A stretch of 64,000 nucleotides of DNA. Source: Planctomonas sp. JC2975. GTDB lineage: Bacteria > Actinomycetota > Actinomycetes > Actinomycetales > Microbacteriaceae. Positions 42,879 through 52,209 of the stretch are shown here, piece after piece; within the stretch, counting starts at the first letter, position 1, and every line of letters starts with the position of its first letter. The position numbers were made by a program, and so were the translations under genes. The stretch is from contig NZ_JABEKS010000003.1 in the NCBI RefSeq assembly GCF_012985205.1, forward strand, positions 310,001 through 374,000, in the 5' to 3' direction. The notes under the pieces were generated by a model. The model was not told the DNA's origin and did not search any database. It worked only from the letters and a program-made list of their open reading frames with translations.

Positions 42879-45137
42879 TCAGTAGCTGCGAAGGGAGACG
42901 ATCCTGGCCTGCTGGGCGCCGTTCGTCGCGAGAATGCGCACCCGCATCGCGCGCGTGCTCACGGGCTCGATCGCATGCCGGCGGTGCCGGCGACGGTTGT
43001 CGCGCACGGTGACGACCTCACGCCATCCGTCGCCGTCGAGCACGTCGACGGCATAGTCGCGGGCGAGCTCAGGGAAGATCCGATCGGGCGTGCGGTGGTG
43101 GTGCAGGGTGTTCAGCTCGACGTCGACGTCGTCGTCGAACACGAGGTCGACGGTGTCGATCGTCTGCTGCGCATCCCAGTCGAGTCGAAGCCACTCCGCC
43201 TCTGCGAAGTCGCTGGGCTCGGAGACCCAGAGCTGCGGCCCGCCATACGGCCGTTGGTATCCGCCCACCGCCTTCTCCGGCGCGAAGGCCTCGGTCGGGG
43301 GGCTCAGGCGAATCCGGGCGCTCGTGCCGCGCAGCGGTCTGGCGGGCCAAGCGACGACGGGCTCCGCCGTCTCGACGGCGACGTTCGCGTCGCCGTCCGC
43401 GCCCGGCTTGTGCGGCAGCGCGAGCACCCCCGGCACCTGCGCGACCCGGGCGTGCACCTCGACGCCTTCCGCAGAGCCGAGCACCAGGACCAGGTTCTCG
43501 GGTCGTTCCGGCCGCCACTGCACGGGGATGCTCACCCACTGCGGCGCATCCGCTCCTGCAACGTCGACGGTGAGCTCGCGCTCGAGAACGACCGGGACCC
43601 AGTTCTGCGGCTTGCCGGTCGTCCAGAGCGACACATCGAGCGTCATGTCCCGGGGTACGCTGAGCAGCACGTCCGCCTCCTCGATCGCCGGGTCGACGGG
43701 GAGGACGAGTGCGAGATCGGCGTCCAGAGGGATCATGGCGCACTCGGCGTGCGGACTCACCGCATCCGGATCGACGTCTCGCAGCCTGCTTGATGCCGTC
43801 ACCCGTGCCGTGCGTGCCTTGTCGAGCGGGTCGGTGTTCACGACACCGAACACCGAGGCGTCCTGCTTCAGCAGCAGCTGCCTGAGCTCGTCGGCGTGCG
43901 AGTCCGCGAGCCTGCGAGGGCTCACCCCGAGGTCGAGCGCGAGCGCTCCGGCCGTCCCGATGACCTCCCCGCCCACGGCGCACGTCGCCATGACGCGACT
44001 GGATCCGAATGCGACGTGCGAGGCTGAGATGTCCCGCCCCGCGAACATCAGGTTGGCGACGGTGCGGGAGTAGTAGCTGCGGAACGGGATGCCGTAGATG
44101 CCGTCCGAATAGCGCTGGTGCGCCCCGGCTTCCTTCGCGTACATGCCCTCGACCGGATGCAGGTCGATGGACCATCCCCCGAAGCCCACCGCGTCGGGGA
44201 ACTCGGTCTGATCGAGGATGTCGTTCTGCGTGAGCACGTGGTCGCCGAGGAACCGGCGGTACTCGCGCTTGCCCGGCATCGATCCCACCCACTCGAGGTC
44301 GAGGGTGTCGGCATCGAACCTGCCCGAGTTCTTGATGTAGTCCCAGACGCCGAAGATGACCGAGCGCAGCTCGTCCCTGATCCGTTCGTTGTCCTGCACG
44401 ATGTCGAGCTCGCCGCCCCACTCGATCCACCAGTAGTGCGCGCCGGTGTCGCCGCTTCGGATCACGCGCGACACAGGGATGGGTGTCTGCGTGATGTCCT
44501 TGGTGGACTCCGGCGGAACGAACTCGACCGGATGCCCGGCATCCTTCGTGTAGAAGAGCAGGGTGGATCCGAGGAACTCGCGGTCGGCCGACTCCGGCGC
44601 CCATTCCTCGCCGTACTCCTCGCGCGCCTCCCGGCCGAGCCGGTACTCGGCGCCCGCAAGGTGCCCGATCAGTCCGTCGCCCGTGCAGTCGAAGAAGAGC
44701 GGACTCACGAAAGTGGTCTCGATCTCAGAGCCCATGGTCCAGCCACGAGCGCTGACGATGACCGGATGCCCGTCCGCCTCGCCCATGACGATGTCGCGAA
44801 CGTCGGTGTTCAGGAACAGCCGGATGTTCGGCTCGGCACGCACAGCGTCGAGCACGACCTCGTCCCAGTGGATGGGATTGCCGTCCGGGTTGCGGTACTG
44901 GTTCTCGACGTAGAGCTCACCGATCACGCCCGTCTCCCGCGCGAATCGCTGCACGCCGTGGGCTGTCGCTCCGACGACCCACACCCGCACCTCGGACGAC
45001 GAGTTGCCGCCGAGAACCGGACGGTTCCCGACGAGCGCGACTGACTTGCCGAGGCGCGCGGCACTGATCGCCGCGCTGACACCCGCCAATCCGCCGCCGA
45101 TGATGGTGATGTCGTGCTCTACGGTCTGCTGGTACAT
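42879..45137 (-). CDS. FAD-dependent oxidoreductase with C-terminal carbohydrate-binding-like domain
   Basis: A 752-residue flavoprotein. The N-terminal Rossmann motif ITIIGGGLAGVSAAISAARL places it in the FAD_oxidored group (PF12831-like), with RPVLGGNSSSEV (substrate/flavin loop) and FAGRDISASHVAFGSSRVMAT near residue 385. The part after about 590 is beta-rich and ends with a discoidin-like pattern (WLRLDWDAQQTIDTVDLVFD, then MRVRILATNGAQQARIVSL). No signal peptide. It sits between the binding protein and GH31 genes. Members of this group occur in polysaccharide loci, but the reaction is unknown. ATG 45137 has AGGA upstream. Confidence 0.82.
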   Translation of the reverse strand: MYQQTVEHDITIIGGGLAGVSAAISAARLGKSVALVGNRPVLGGNSSSEVRVWVVGATAHGVQRFARETGVIGELYVENQYRNPDGNPIHWDEVVLDAVRAEPNIRLFLNTDVRDIVMGEADGHPVIVSARGWTMGSEIETTFVSPLFFDCTGDGLIGHLAGAEYRLGREAREEYGEEWAPESADREFLGSTLLFYTKDAGHPVEFVPPESTKDITQTPIPVSRVIRSGDTGAHYWWIEWGGELDIVQDNERIRDELRSVIFGVWDYIKNSGRFDADTLDLEWVGSMPGKREYRRFLGDHVLTQNDILDQTEFPDAVGFGGWSIDLHPVEGMYAKEAGAHQRYSDGIYGIPFRSYYSRTVANLMFAGRDISASHVAFGSSRVMATCAVGGEVIGTAGALALDLGVSPRRLADSHADELRQLLLKQDASVFGVVNTDPLDKARTARVTASSRLRDVDPDAVSPHAECAMIPLDADLALVLPVDPAIEEADVLLSVPRDMTLDVSLWTTGKPQNWVPVVLERELTVDVAGADAPQWVSIPVQWRPERPENLVLVLGSAEGVEVHARVAQVPGVLALPHKPGADGDANVAVETAEPVVAWPARPLRGTSARIRLSPPTEAFAPEKAVGGYQRPYGGPQLWVSEPSDFAEAEWLRLDWDAQQTIDTVDLVFDDDVDVELNTLHHHRTPDRIFPELARDYAVDVLDGDGWREVVTVRDNRRRHRRHAIEPVSTRAMRVRILATNGAQQARIVSLRSY

Positions 45138-45210
45138 GACTTCCTGATCGAGGATCGCGATGGGATGCGGCAGCCGGCCGTCCGGCGCCGCCTGCTGAGA
45201 CGAGGCGGTC

Positions 45211-45245
45211 GGGTGGTGCCGCACCGACGTGACGCGACACCACCC
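45211..45245 (-). promoter_or_regulatory. Intercistronic hairpin after binding-protein gene (cluster 3)
   Basis: GGGTGGTG (45211-45218) pairs perfectly with CACCACCC (45238-45245), leaving a 19-nt loop. It lies in the gap after the binding-protein stop (45257) and before the FAD oxidoreductase start (45137). Placement resembles the stronger hairpin of cluster 2. Confidence 0.5.
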
Positions 45246-45256
45246 CGCTGCACGGA

Positions 45257-46561
45257 CTACGCCGACATGAGCTGCTGCACCGCCTGACCGGCCTGCTTCA
45301 TGGCATCCTTCGGCGATGCACTACCGATGAGGACGGCCTGAACCTGGTTGGCGATCTCGGTCTCCATCTGCGCGTATTGCGGGAACTTCCAGAGCGGCTC
45401 GGCTGCCGCGTTGACCGTGACCCGCTTCGAGAAGTCGCTGATGAACGTGTCCTTCTCGATCTCGCTCGAGCCCAGGGCCGCCTTCGTGGTCGGCGGAAGG
45501 CCGAGCTTCGAGAAGTAGTCGAGCGTCTGCGTCGTGTCACTGGTCAGCCACTGCGCGAACTGCCCGGCCGTGTCTGCGCCGTCACCGTCCACAACAGTGA
45601 CCAGGTGACCCCACAGCACCTCGACAGGGGTGTCGCCCTTTGTCAGCACCGGCCGTGCCATGGAGGACATCTTGTCGGCGAGGTTCTTGTCGGGAGACGA
45701 CGCGACGACACCCGCCTTGCCGACGGGAGCATCGTCGTAGATCGCCGTCTTGCCCTGGGCGAAGAGCGTGCGCGCAGCCGCACGGTCGACGTCCGGCGCG
45801 ATGAGCCCGTCGTCGTAGAGCTTCTTGTACCAGGTGACGGCCTTCACGGATGCCGCGTCGCCGATCGTGCACTTCTTGCCGTCGATGAGGGGCGAGCCGA
45901 AGGTCTGCATCCACACGAGGATGTCCTTCAGCTGGGCAGCCTTCGTCGAGGCCGCATACGGAATGAGCCCGCCGCCGAGCGCCTTCAGCGACCGCAGCTG
46001 ATCCTCGAAGGCGTCGATGGTCGTCGCCGGAGTGGTGATGCCCGCCTTCTGCAGCAGTTCGGAGTTGGTGATCAGCCCGATTGCCGCGATGGTCCACGGG
46101 AGGCCGATCTGCTTTCCGTCGACCTGGCCAGCCTTGAGCGCGGCCTCGGTGTAGCCGCGGCCGGTCGCGAGGCCCGACAGGTCGCGCAGCTTGCCGAGTG
46201 CCGCGAATCCGGACGCCCAAGCGACGTCGAGCTGAGCCGCACCGGCGAACTGTCCCCCGCGCACCTGCAGGGTGAGCTGGTTCAGGTAGTCGTTGTAGTC
46301 GTAGCTCGGCGTCTTGACGGTGACGCCCTTCTTCTGGCCGAACGAATCGACCGCGGCGCCGAGGGTCGGCTTCGTCGCCGCCTCCGACATCCCCCACGAT
46401 GCGAACGAGAAGTCGGTCGCCTTGCCTGCGGTCGGCGAGCGGCCGGCGGAGGCGCCGTTGCCGTCCGAGCTGCAGCCCGCCACCGTTCCCGCGATCGCCA
46501 GGCCGCCGAGACCGACGGCGGCGAAGCGGAAGACGTCACGTCTGCTGATGTCCTTGGTCAT
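45257..46561 (-). CDS. Sugar-binding lipoprotein of ABC importer (cluster 3)
   Basis: A 434-residue family 1 binding protein with a twin-arginine-like signal (SRRDVFRFAAVGLGGLAIAG) and lipobox VAGC. Mature segments include FASWGMSEAATKPTLGA and GIITNSELLQKAG-like central features (here IGLITNSELLQKAG). ATG 46561 is used because upstream in-frame sequence belongs to the permease region. Unusually it is the third gene, after the two permeases. Confidence 0.92.
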   Translation of the reverse strand: MTKDISRRDVFRFAAVGLGGLAIAGTVAGCSSDGNGASAGRSPTAGKATDFSFASWGMSEAATKPTLGAAVDSFGQKKGVTVKTPSYDYNDYLNQLTLQVRGGQFAGAAQLDVAWASGFAALGKLRDLSGLATGRGYTEAALKAGQVDGKQIGLPWTIAAIGLITNSELLQKAGITTPATTIDAFEDQLRSLKALGGGLIPYAASTKAAQLKDILVWMQTFGSPLIDGKKCTIGDAASVKAVTWYKKLYDDGLIAPDVDRAAARTLFAQGKTAIYDDAPVGKAGVVASSPDKNLADKMSSMARPVLTKGDTPVEVLWGHLVTVVDGDGADTAGQFAQWLTSDTTQTLDYFSKLGLPPTTKAALGSSEIEKDTFISDFSKRVTVNAAAEPLWKFPQYAQMETEIANQVQAVLIGSASPKDAMKQAGQAVQQLMSA

Positions 46562-46641
46562 GATTCTCCTTCGAATGGAATGTGTGGTGCTGGTGTTTCT
46601 CTGGTGGTCCTGCGAGGCCGGGATGCGCCTCGAGACGGGCT

Positions 46642-47535
46642 TCAGCCCTTGACGGCGCCGGCGGTGACGCCGCCGACGAGGAAGCGCTGCAGTGCGATGA
46701 ACGCGACGCTGACTGGCACGGAGACGAGGAGGGACGCCGCCATCAGCGCGGGCCATGCGGTGCTCGACTCGGTGATGAACATGTTCACGAGCCCGGGCGG
46801 GAGCGTCTGCTTGTCCGGTCCTGCCAACGTCAGCGCGAACATGAAGTCGTTCCAGCCGCGCACGAAGGCGAAGAGCCCTGCTGCCACGAGCCCTGGCGCG
46901 GCGAGCGGCAGGATCACGGAGTGGAACGTGCGCCACGGGCCGGCCCCGTCGATCTTCGCCGCCTCGATCAGGTCGTCAGGCAGGGCGTCGAAGAATCCCT
47001 TCAGCATCCACACGCAGAGCGGAAGCGTGAACGTCGTGAACGACAGGATGAGCGCGAAGTACGTGTTGAGCAGGTGGAACTGCGCGAACACCACGTACAG
47101 CGTCACCAGCAGCAGCGCCTGAGGGAACATCTGGCTGGAGAGCACGAAGTACATCAGCGACTTGCGGCCGCGGAATCGGAACTTCGAGAACGCGTAGCCC
47201 ATGTACATGGAGATGGCCACAGACAGCACCGCGGTGATGACGGAGACGATCACGCTGTTCTGCAGGTACCGGAAGATCGCCGGCGTTCGGAAGATCGTGG
47301 CGAAGTTGTCGAACGTGATCTGCGTGGGGAACAGCCGGGGCGGATAACTGAATGCCTGCGTGTTCGGCGTCAGCGAGGTGACGACCAGCCAGTACAGCGG
47401 AAGGAACGCGAAGAGCACGAGCACGGCCAGCGCGATCCAGGTCCCCCAGCGCGGGCGACGCCGGCTGCGGGTGCGTGTCTTCCCGGCCGAGTGCGCGGTC
47501 TCCACGCCCGTCGCCTCCACGTCGAGCGCCGTCAT
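46642..47535 (-). CDS. Carbohydrate ABC importer permease, MalG type (cluster 3)
   Basis: A 297-residue subunit. Short Arg-rich N-terminus, six membrane segments, and ATPase-docking loop DLIEAAKIDGAGPWRTF followed by LPL. Typical ending QRFLVGGVTAGAVKG. ATG 47535 overlaps the stop of the MalF-type gene (ATGA). The following binding-protein gene lies 80 bp downstream. Confidence 0.93.
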   Translation of the reverse strand: MTALDVEATGVETAHSAGKTRTRSRRRPRWGTWIALAVLVLFAFLPLYWLVVTSLTPNTQAFSYPPRLFPTQITFDNFATIFRTPAIFRYLQNSVIVSVITAVLSVAISMYMGYAFSKFRFRGRKSLMYFVLSSQMFPQALLLVTLYVVFAQFHLLNTYFALILSFTTFTLPLCVWMLKGFFDALPDDLIEAAKIDGAGPWRTFHSVILPLAAPGLVAAGLFAFVRGWNDFMFALTLAGPDKQTLPPGLVNMFITESSTAWPALMAASLLVSVPVSVAFIALQRFLVGGVTAGAVKG

Positions 47536-48488
47536 CGTGCCTTCTCCTTCTTCTCGCCGCGCTCGCTGAACGTCACGTAGACGACGACCAGCACCATCAG
47601 AAGCACCATCCACAGCAGGCCGAGAGCACCGGCGTGGCCGAGGTCGTATCCCTTGAACGCGGTGTCGTACACCTGGGTCGCGAAGGTCTGGGTCGTGCCG
47701 GCTGGCCCGCCGCCGGTGAGCACGAAGATCGTGTCGAAGTGCTGGAAGTTCCAGATCAACTCGAGCAGCACGACAAGACCGGCGACGCCGCTGATGTGCG
47801 GCCAGGTCACGGTGAAGAACCGGCGGATCGTCCCCGCGCCGTCCATGGCGGCTGCCTCGTGCAGCTCGCCGGGAACCGTCTGGAGGCCGGCCAGGATCAT
47901 GACCATCATCCAGGGGAACGAGTTCCACGACTTGGCGATGATCAGGGCACCGCGCGCCGTCCCCGTGTTGAACAACCAGGCGATCGGATGGTCGATGATG
48001 TGCAGCTCCTGGAGCACGCCATTCAGCACGCCGTAGTTGGCGTCGAAGATCCACATCCACAGGAACGAGACCACGACACCGGGGACGAGCCACGGGATGA
48101 GGAACGCGCCGCGCAAGACGGTGCGTCCGCGGAATCGTTGGTTGAGCACCAGCGCCAATGCCATCCCCAGCAGGAACGACAGCACCGTCGATCCGACGGT
48201 GAAGATCAGCGTCTGACTGAACAGCTGGCCGAAGTCGTCCTTCAGCACGTCCATGATGTTCGCGAAGCCGACGAACGTCGTCCCTGGGTAGAGCAGGCTC
48301 TCCTTGAAAAAGGCCGAGATCAGCGACCGCACGAGCGGGTAGAGCACCACCGCGAGCAGGAGCACGAGCCCTGGCAGGAGCAAGAGGAAGACGAAGCTCT
48401 TCTCGCCGAGCCGTTTCCCGCGTCCGCCGTCCTGTTCGGTTGGCGGTCGCGTCGGCTGCGTTCGCGGCCTCAGGTCGGTCGTCGTCAT
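47532..48488 (-). CDS. Carbohydrate ABC importer permease, MalF type (cluster 3)
   Basis: A 318-residue inner-membrane subunit with six segments and EAA loop ELHEAAAMDGAGTIRRF. ATG 48488 has GAGGAG 4 nt upstream. It is the first gene of cluster 3, divergent from the IclR-type regulator, with a palindromic operator in the 196-bp gap. No ATPase gene follows. Confidence 0.93.
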   Translation of the reverse strand: MTTTDLRPRTQPTRPPTEQDGGRGKRLGEKSFVFLLLLPGLVLLLAVVLYPLVRSLISAFFKESLLYPGTTFVGFANIMDVLKDDFGQLFSQTLIFTVGSTVLSFLLGMALALVLNQRFRGRTVLRGAFLIPWLVPGVVVSFLWMWIFDANYGVLNGVLQELHIIDHPIAWLFNTGTARGALIIAKSWNSFPWMMVMILAGLQTVPGELHEAAAMDGAGTIRRFFTVTWPHISGVAGLVVLLELIWNFQHFDTIFVLTGGGPAGTTQTFATQVYDTAFKGYDLGHAGALGLLWMVLLMVLVVVYVTFSERGEKKEKAR

Positions 48489-48544
48489 GGGGCTCCTCAT
48501 ACGCCGTCGTGTGCTGCGGGCCAACGTACCATCAAGCAGGCATG

Positions 48545-48565
48545 GATTACCACTCACTGGTAATC
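48545..48565. promoter_or_regulatory. IclR-type palindromic operator
   Basis: GATTACCA-CTCAC-TGGTAATC, perfect 8-bp arms around a 5-nt spacer, in the spacer between the divergent cluster-3 operon (start 48488) and IclR-type gene (start 48685). The position, 57 bp from the permease start, suits repression or activation by the IclR protein. Confidence 0.75.
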
Positions 48566-48684
48566 ACGCATCAATGAGCGGCATTGAATGCCCCCTTAGT
48601 GACCACACGGCGGCGATGGGCGGGTATCCTGTGTATCGGTGCACGGCGTGGATGCCGTCCGGAAGTCGGCGAAAGCGAGCAGCG

Positions 48685-49461
48685 GTGAGCACGGAGATAC
48701 ACCAGAGCATTCAGCGTGCGGCGTCGGTGCTCGACGCCCTCGGGGCATCGGAAACCGGCCAGCTGCGGGCATCCGACATCGGCCGCACCATCGGCCTCGG
48801 CCCGTCGACCACCGCCCGTCTGCTCACCACGCTGGAGGAGCTCGGCTACGTGCGGAAGGAGCCGGACGGACAGCTGTATTCGATCGGAACGGCGATCTTC
48901 GCGCTCGCCACGCACGGGCTGAACCAGATACCTGTGCACCGTGAATCACGCGCCGCAGCGCAGGAGCTCGCCCAGAAAGTCGGACTCAGCGTCAACGTCG
49001 GCGTACGCGACGGCATCTCCGTGATGTACCTCTGCCACTTCGAGGGCGCCAAGGCGTCCAAATCACACACGATGGTCGGCCTTCGCCAGCCGCTGCACGC
49101 TTCTGCACTCGGCAAGTGCCTCCTGCTCGACCTCTCCGAAGACGAGCGCATCGACCTCCTCGGCACTGAACTGCCGCGCTACACGGCCAACACCATCACC
49201 GATCACGGCGCTCTGACCAAGGAGCTCGCCCGCTCGGCCGATCGAGGAACGTGCATCGAGGACCAGGAGCTCGCACTCGGAAGGCTGTGCATCGCGGCTC
49301 CGATCCGCAACGCCAGCGGCAGAGTGGTCGCCGCCCTCTCCATCTCCGGTCGCATGACGGTGATGCGCGACAGCGACCTGGATTCGCTCTCCGAGGAAGC
49401 CATCGAGACCGCCGACCGCATCAGCGTGGGTCTGGGACTCATCTCGGCCATTCCCGCCTGA
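48685..49461 (+). CDS. IclR-family regulator of cluster 3
   Basis: A 258-residue regulator. The winged helix is at about residues 1-65 (SIQRAASVLDALGASETGQL, then LGPSTTARLLTTLEELGYV). The effector domain follows with VMYLCHFEGAKASKSHTMVG and LGRLCIAAPIRNASGRVVAAL. GTG 48685 gives the family-typical short leader before the HTH; longer in-frame starts reach into the operator region. It probably controls the divergent importer-FAD-GH31 genes through the palindrome at 48545. Confidence 0.92.
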   Translation: MSTEIHQSIQRAASVLDALGASETGQLRASDIGRTIGLGPSTTARLLTTLEELGYVRKEPDGQLYSIGTAIFALATHGLNQIPVHRESRAAAQELAQKVGLSVNVGVRDGISVMYLCHFEGAKASKSHTMVGLRQPLHASALGKCLLLDLSEDERIDLLGTELPRYTANTITDHGALTKELARSADRGTCIEDQELALGRLCIAAPIRNASGRVVAALSISGRMTVMRDSDLDSLSEEAIETADRISVGLGLISAIPA

Positions 49462-49514
49462 GGCGGCACCGCGGTCGTCGACGGCACCCGCGGCCGAAGC
49501 GCCGCGATGATTCA

Positions 49515-50723
49515 ATGACTCAGATGCACAGCGCGAGATACCTGTCGGCGGCGGTTCCGTTGCGCCTTGCGAGCGCGGGGACAGCGGCTGCGCTTCCCGT
49601 CCTCGCCGTGCAGGAGGTGCACAGCATCGCCGTCGGCGGCGGATTGGTGGCGGCGTCACTGGCACCCAGCGTGCTCGCTGCCCCGATCGCCGGCGTCCTG
49701 CTCGACCGCAGCCGCCACCCCGGCCGGCTGATGGTGCTGTCGGGAGTCGTCACCGCCGTCGCGTTCGCTCTCGCTGCCTTCCTCGGGCAGATCCCGACCC
49801 CTGTCGTGGTCCTCGTCCTCATCGTCGCCGGCGCCGTCACGCCCTTTTTCATGGGCGGGATGTCGAGCTTCGTGACCGATGCCGTCCCCGGCCCCGCCGA
49901 GCGCGCATTCGGCGCCGACGCACTCGCCTACAACATCGGCAGCGTCGCGGGCCCGGCCATCGCCGCAGCGGCGATCACACTCGGATCCGGTCGGATCTCG
50001 ATGTTCGTCCTGGCGGCGATCGCGGCCGTCGGCACGATCGCCTGCCTTCTGTTGAAGCTGCCGCCGCATCCCGAGCATTCGGATCGACCCAGCATCCTCC
50101 GCGAGATCGCGCGGGGATCCCGCTTCATCGTCACGCACCGTCCCCTGGCCGCCGTGACGGCTTCCGGCACACTCAACCAGCTCGGCCAGGGTGCGCTGCC
50201 GATCGCTGCGATCGGGGTCGCAATGGCGACGACACAGCACGAGAGCGACGCGGCCTGGATCGTCACCTCGTTCGCGATCGGCGCCCTGCTCGGCTCGCTC
50301 GCAGTGACGGTTCGACCGATCCGGCGCATCCCGGCCGCAGTCGTCATGGCTGCGGCGGCCGTCGTGACAGGACTCCTGACGATCGCCGCAGCCCTCGTGC
50401 CAGGGCTGCCAGGAGCGATCGTCCTCATCGGGCTCTCGGGTATCGCCACCGGACCGGGGGTCGCCGCCATGCTCCTGCTGCGAACCCGGCACAGCCCTCG
50501 CCCACTGCGCTCGCAGGTCTTCACCGTCGCTGCCGGGCTGCGCGCGACCGCCGCGGCCGTAGGTGCCGGTCTTGCCGGTCTGCTTCCGGGCGGCACCGCT
50601 GGGACGCTCCTGGCCCTGATCGGGGTCACCTGGATCGCGTCAGCCGTGATCCTCGCCGCGTACCCTCGCCACCCGGCGCCCGTCGACGACAGCACGACAT
50701 CCGCGACCCGTCCTGGCAAGTGA
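49515..50723 (+). CDS. MFS transporter
   Basis: A 402-residue protein with about 12 hydrophobic segments. GVLLDRSRHPGRLM is the motif-A-like loop between segments 2 and 3. AAFGDALAYN-type central features appear as ERAFGADALAYNIGSVAGPAI. Similar to the ENTS/MdtG-like group of exporters. It starts 53 bp after the IclR gene on the same strand, so it may be co-transcribed, although its role in sugar use is not evident. Substrate unknown. Confidence 0.85.
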   Translation: MTQMHSARYLSAAVPLRLASAGTAAALPVLAVQEVHSIAVGGGLVAASLAPSVLAAPIAGVLLDRSRHPGRLMVLSGVVTAVAFALAAFLGQIPTPVVVLVLIVAGAVTPFFMGGMSSFVTDAVPGPAERAFGADALAYNIGSVAGPAIAAAAITLGSGRISMFVLAAIAAVGTIACLLLKLPPHPEHSDRPSILREIARGSRFIVTHRPLAAVTASGTLNQLGQGALPIAAIGVAMATTQHESDAAWIVTSFAIGALLGSLAVTVRPIRRIPAAVVMAAAAVVTGLLTIAAALVPGLPGAIVLIGLSGIATGPGVAAMLLLRTRHSPRPLRSQVFTVAAGLRATAAAVGAGLAGLLPGGTAGTLLALIGVTWIASAVILAAYPRHPAPVDDSTTSATRPGK

Positions 50724-50804
50724 CATCGCCGGCGCGATAGGAAACGAGCGGTCGCTCCGCGGCCGTGCACCGGGGGTCGTCCGACATGCGGCCAGACTGT
50801 CGCT

Positions 50805-51560
50805 ATGGCTTCCCCGGAGATACCGCTCGATGGAGGCAACGCCTCGTCCTTCGTCGTCCGGAGGGGTGACACCGTCCGCAAGCCATGGGCGACATCGACG
50901 AACAGCGTCCAGCGCTTGCTGGAGCATCTGCGCGCGCGGGTCGGCGACCTCGTTCCTGAGCCTCTCGGTAAGGACGATCACGGGCGGCAGGTTCTCGAGT
51001 TCGTCCCCGGCATCGAGGCGATAGACGAATTGCCGCTCGACGCGGCCGACCTGGAACGGGTCGGCGCGAGCATCCGCGCGCTCCACGAGGCGGCCGCGTC
51101 CTTTCCGCGGAACGAGACCGACGCGTGGACGACGGCGATGCGGCGCCCCGGCGACGAACTGATCTGCCACAACGATCTCGCGCCGTGGAATCTGATCCGA
51201 AGCCCTGAGCGTTGGACGTTCATCGACTGGGACGGCGCAGGACCGACGACCAGGATCGCGGACCTCGCGTACGCGGCACGGGCGTTCGCACAGCTCGATC
51301 ACGATCACGAGTTGCCCGATTCGCTCGCGCTGCTCCGGACGTTCCTCGACGGATACGCGGCTTCGGCGGACGATCGCGACGCGTTGGCGCCGGCGATGAT
51401 CGAACGCGCCGAAGCGATGCGCGACCTGCTCATCGGCAGCATCACCACCGGCGTCGAACCGTGGGCGAGCATGGCCGTCAGCGGACACGGCGACTACTGG
51501 ATGCGGGCCGCTGCGCATCTCCGCGGTCACGCCGCGGAGATCCAGAACGGAATCCGTTGA
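50805..51560 (+). CDS. Phosphotransferase of the APH (aminoglycoside/choline kinase-like) family
   Basis: A 251-residue kinase-fold protein. The Brenner-type catalytic loop is HNDLAPWNLI (H122, D124), and the Mg-binding Asp is in FIDWDGAGPTTRIADLAYAA. The N-lobe is short, with VVRRGDTVRKP carrying the likely ATP Lys. Members phosphorylate antibiotics, choline, homoserine or other hydroxyls; resistance cannot be inferred. A strong terminator follows. Confidence 0.85.
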   Translation: MASPEIPLDGGNASSFVVRRGDTVRKPWATSTNSVQRLLEHLRARVGDLVPEPLGKDDHGRQVLEFVPGIEAIDELPLDAADLERVGASIRALHEAAASFPRNETDAWTTAMRRPGDELICHNDLAPWNLIRSPERWTFIDWDGAGPTTRIADLAYAARAFAQLDHDHELPDSLALLRTFLDGYAASADDRDALAPAMIERAEAMRDLLIGSITTGVEPWASMAVSGHGDYWMRAAAHLRGHAAEIQNGIR

Positions 51561-51577
51561 AGAGCGGTCCCCAACGA

Positions 51578-51623
51578 ACGAGATCCGCCGCGCGGAACCG
51601 TGGTTCCGTGCGACGGATCTCGT
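51578..51623. terminator. Bidirectional terminator between APH-like and msrA genes
   Basis: A 21-bp stem with two mismatches (arms 51578-51598 and 51603-51623; outer 10 bp ACGAGATCCG perfect) and a CGTG loop, between convergent genes. Confidence 0.75.
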
Positions 51624-51681
51624 CGCGACTGCACGCAACTCCTGCTCGCTGCGCTCGCTCAGCGCGCCCGGCGCGGGCGGA

Positions 51682-52197
51682 CTACGCCGTCTGCGCCTCG
51701 CGCTTGGGCAGGCGCCAGTTCGGGCGCACCCAGTGGCAGGTGTATCCCTCCGGGTACTTCTGCAGGTAGTCCTGGTGCTCCTCCTCGGCCTCCCAGAACT
51801 CGCCGGCGGGCTCGACCTCGGTGACGACCTTGCCCGGCCACAGACCGGAGGCATCGACATCCGCGATGGTGTCGCGCGCGACCTGCTCCTGCTCGGGCGT
51901 CGTGTAGAAGATGGCCGAACGGTAGCTGCGGCCGAGGTCGTTGCCCTGGCGGTTCTTGGTCGACGGGTCGTGGATCTGGAAGAAGAACTCCAGCAGCTCG
52001 CGGTAGCTGATCACATCCGGGTCGAAGACGATCTCCACCGACTCGGCGTGGTCGCCGTGGTGGCGGTACGTCGCGTTCGGCGTGTTCGGGTCGCCGGAGT
52101 ATCCGGTGCGCGTCGAGATGACGCCCGGCTTCTGGCGCAGCAGCTCCTGGGCGCCCCAGAAACAACCGCCGGCGAGAATGGCTCGCTCAGTACTCAT
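51682..52197 (-). CDS. msrA: Peptide methionine-S-sulfoxide reductase MsrA
   Basis: A 171-residue repair enzyme that reduces the S-epimer of methionine sulfoxide in proteins. The catalytic motif is GGCFWG with Cys12. The family segments [26 protein letters not shown] and [16 protein letters not shown] are intact. ATG 52197 has GGAGAAG upstream and lies 12 bp after the msrB stop, so the two form an operon covering both sulfoxide epimers. Confidence 0.97.
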   Translation of the reverse strand: MSTERAILAGGCFWGAQELLRQKPGVISTRTGYSGDPNTPNATYRHHGDHAESVEIVFDPDVISYRELLEFFFQIHDPSTKNRQGNDLGRSYRSAIFYTTPEQEQVARDTIADVDASGLWPGKVVTEVEPAGEFWEAEEEHQDYLQKYPEGYTCHWVRPNWRLPKREAQTA

Positions 52198-52209
52198 GAC
52201 GTTCTTCTC

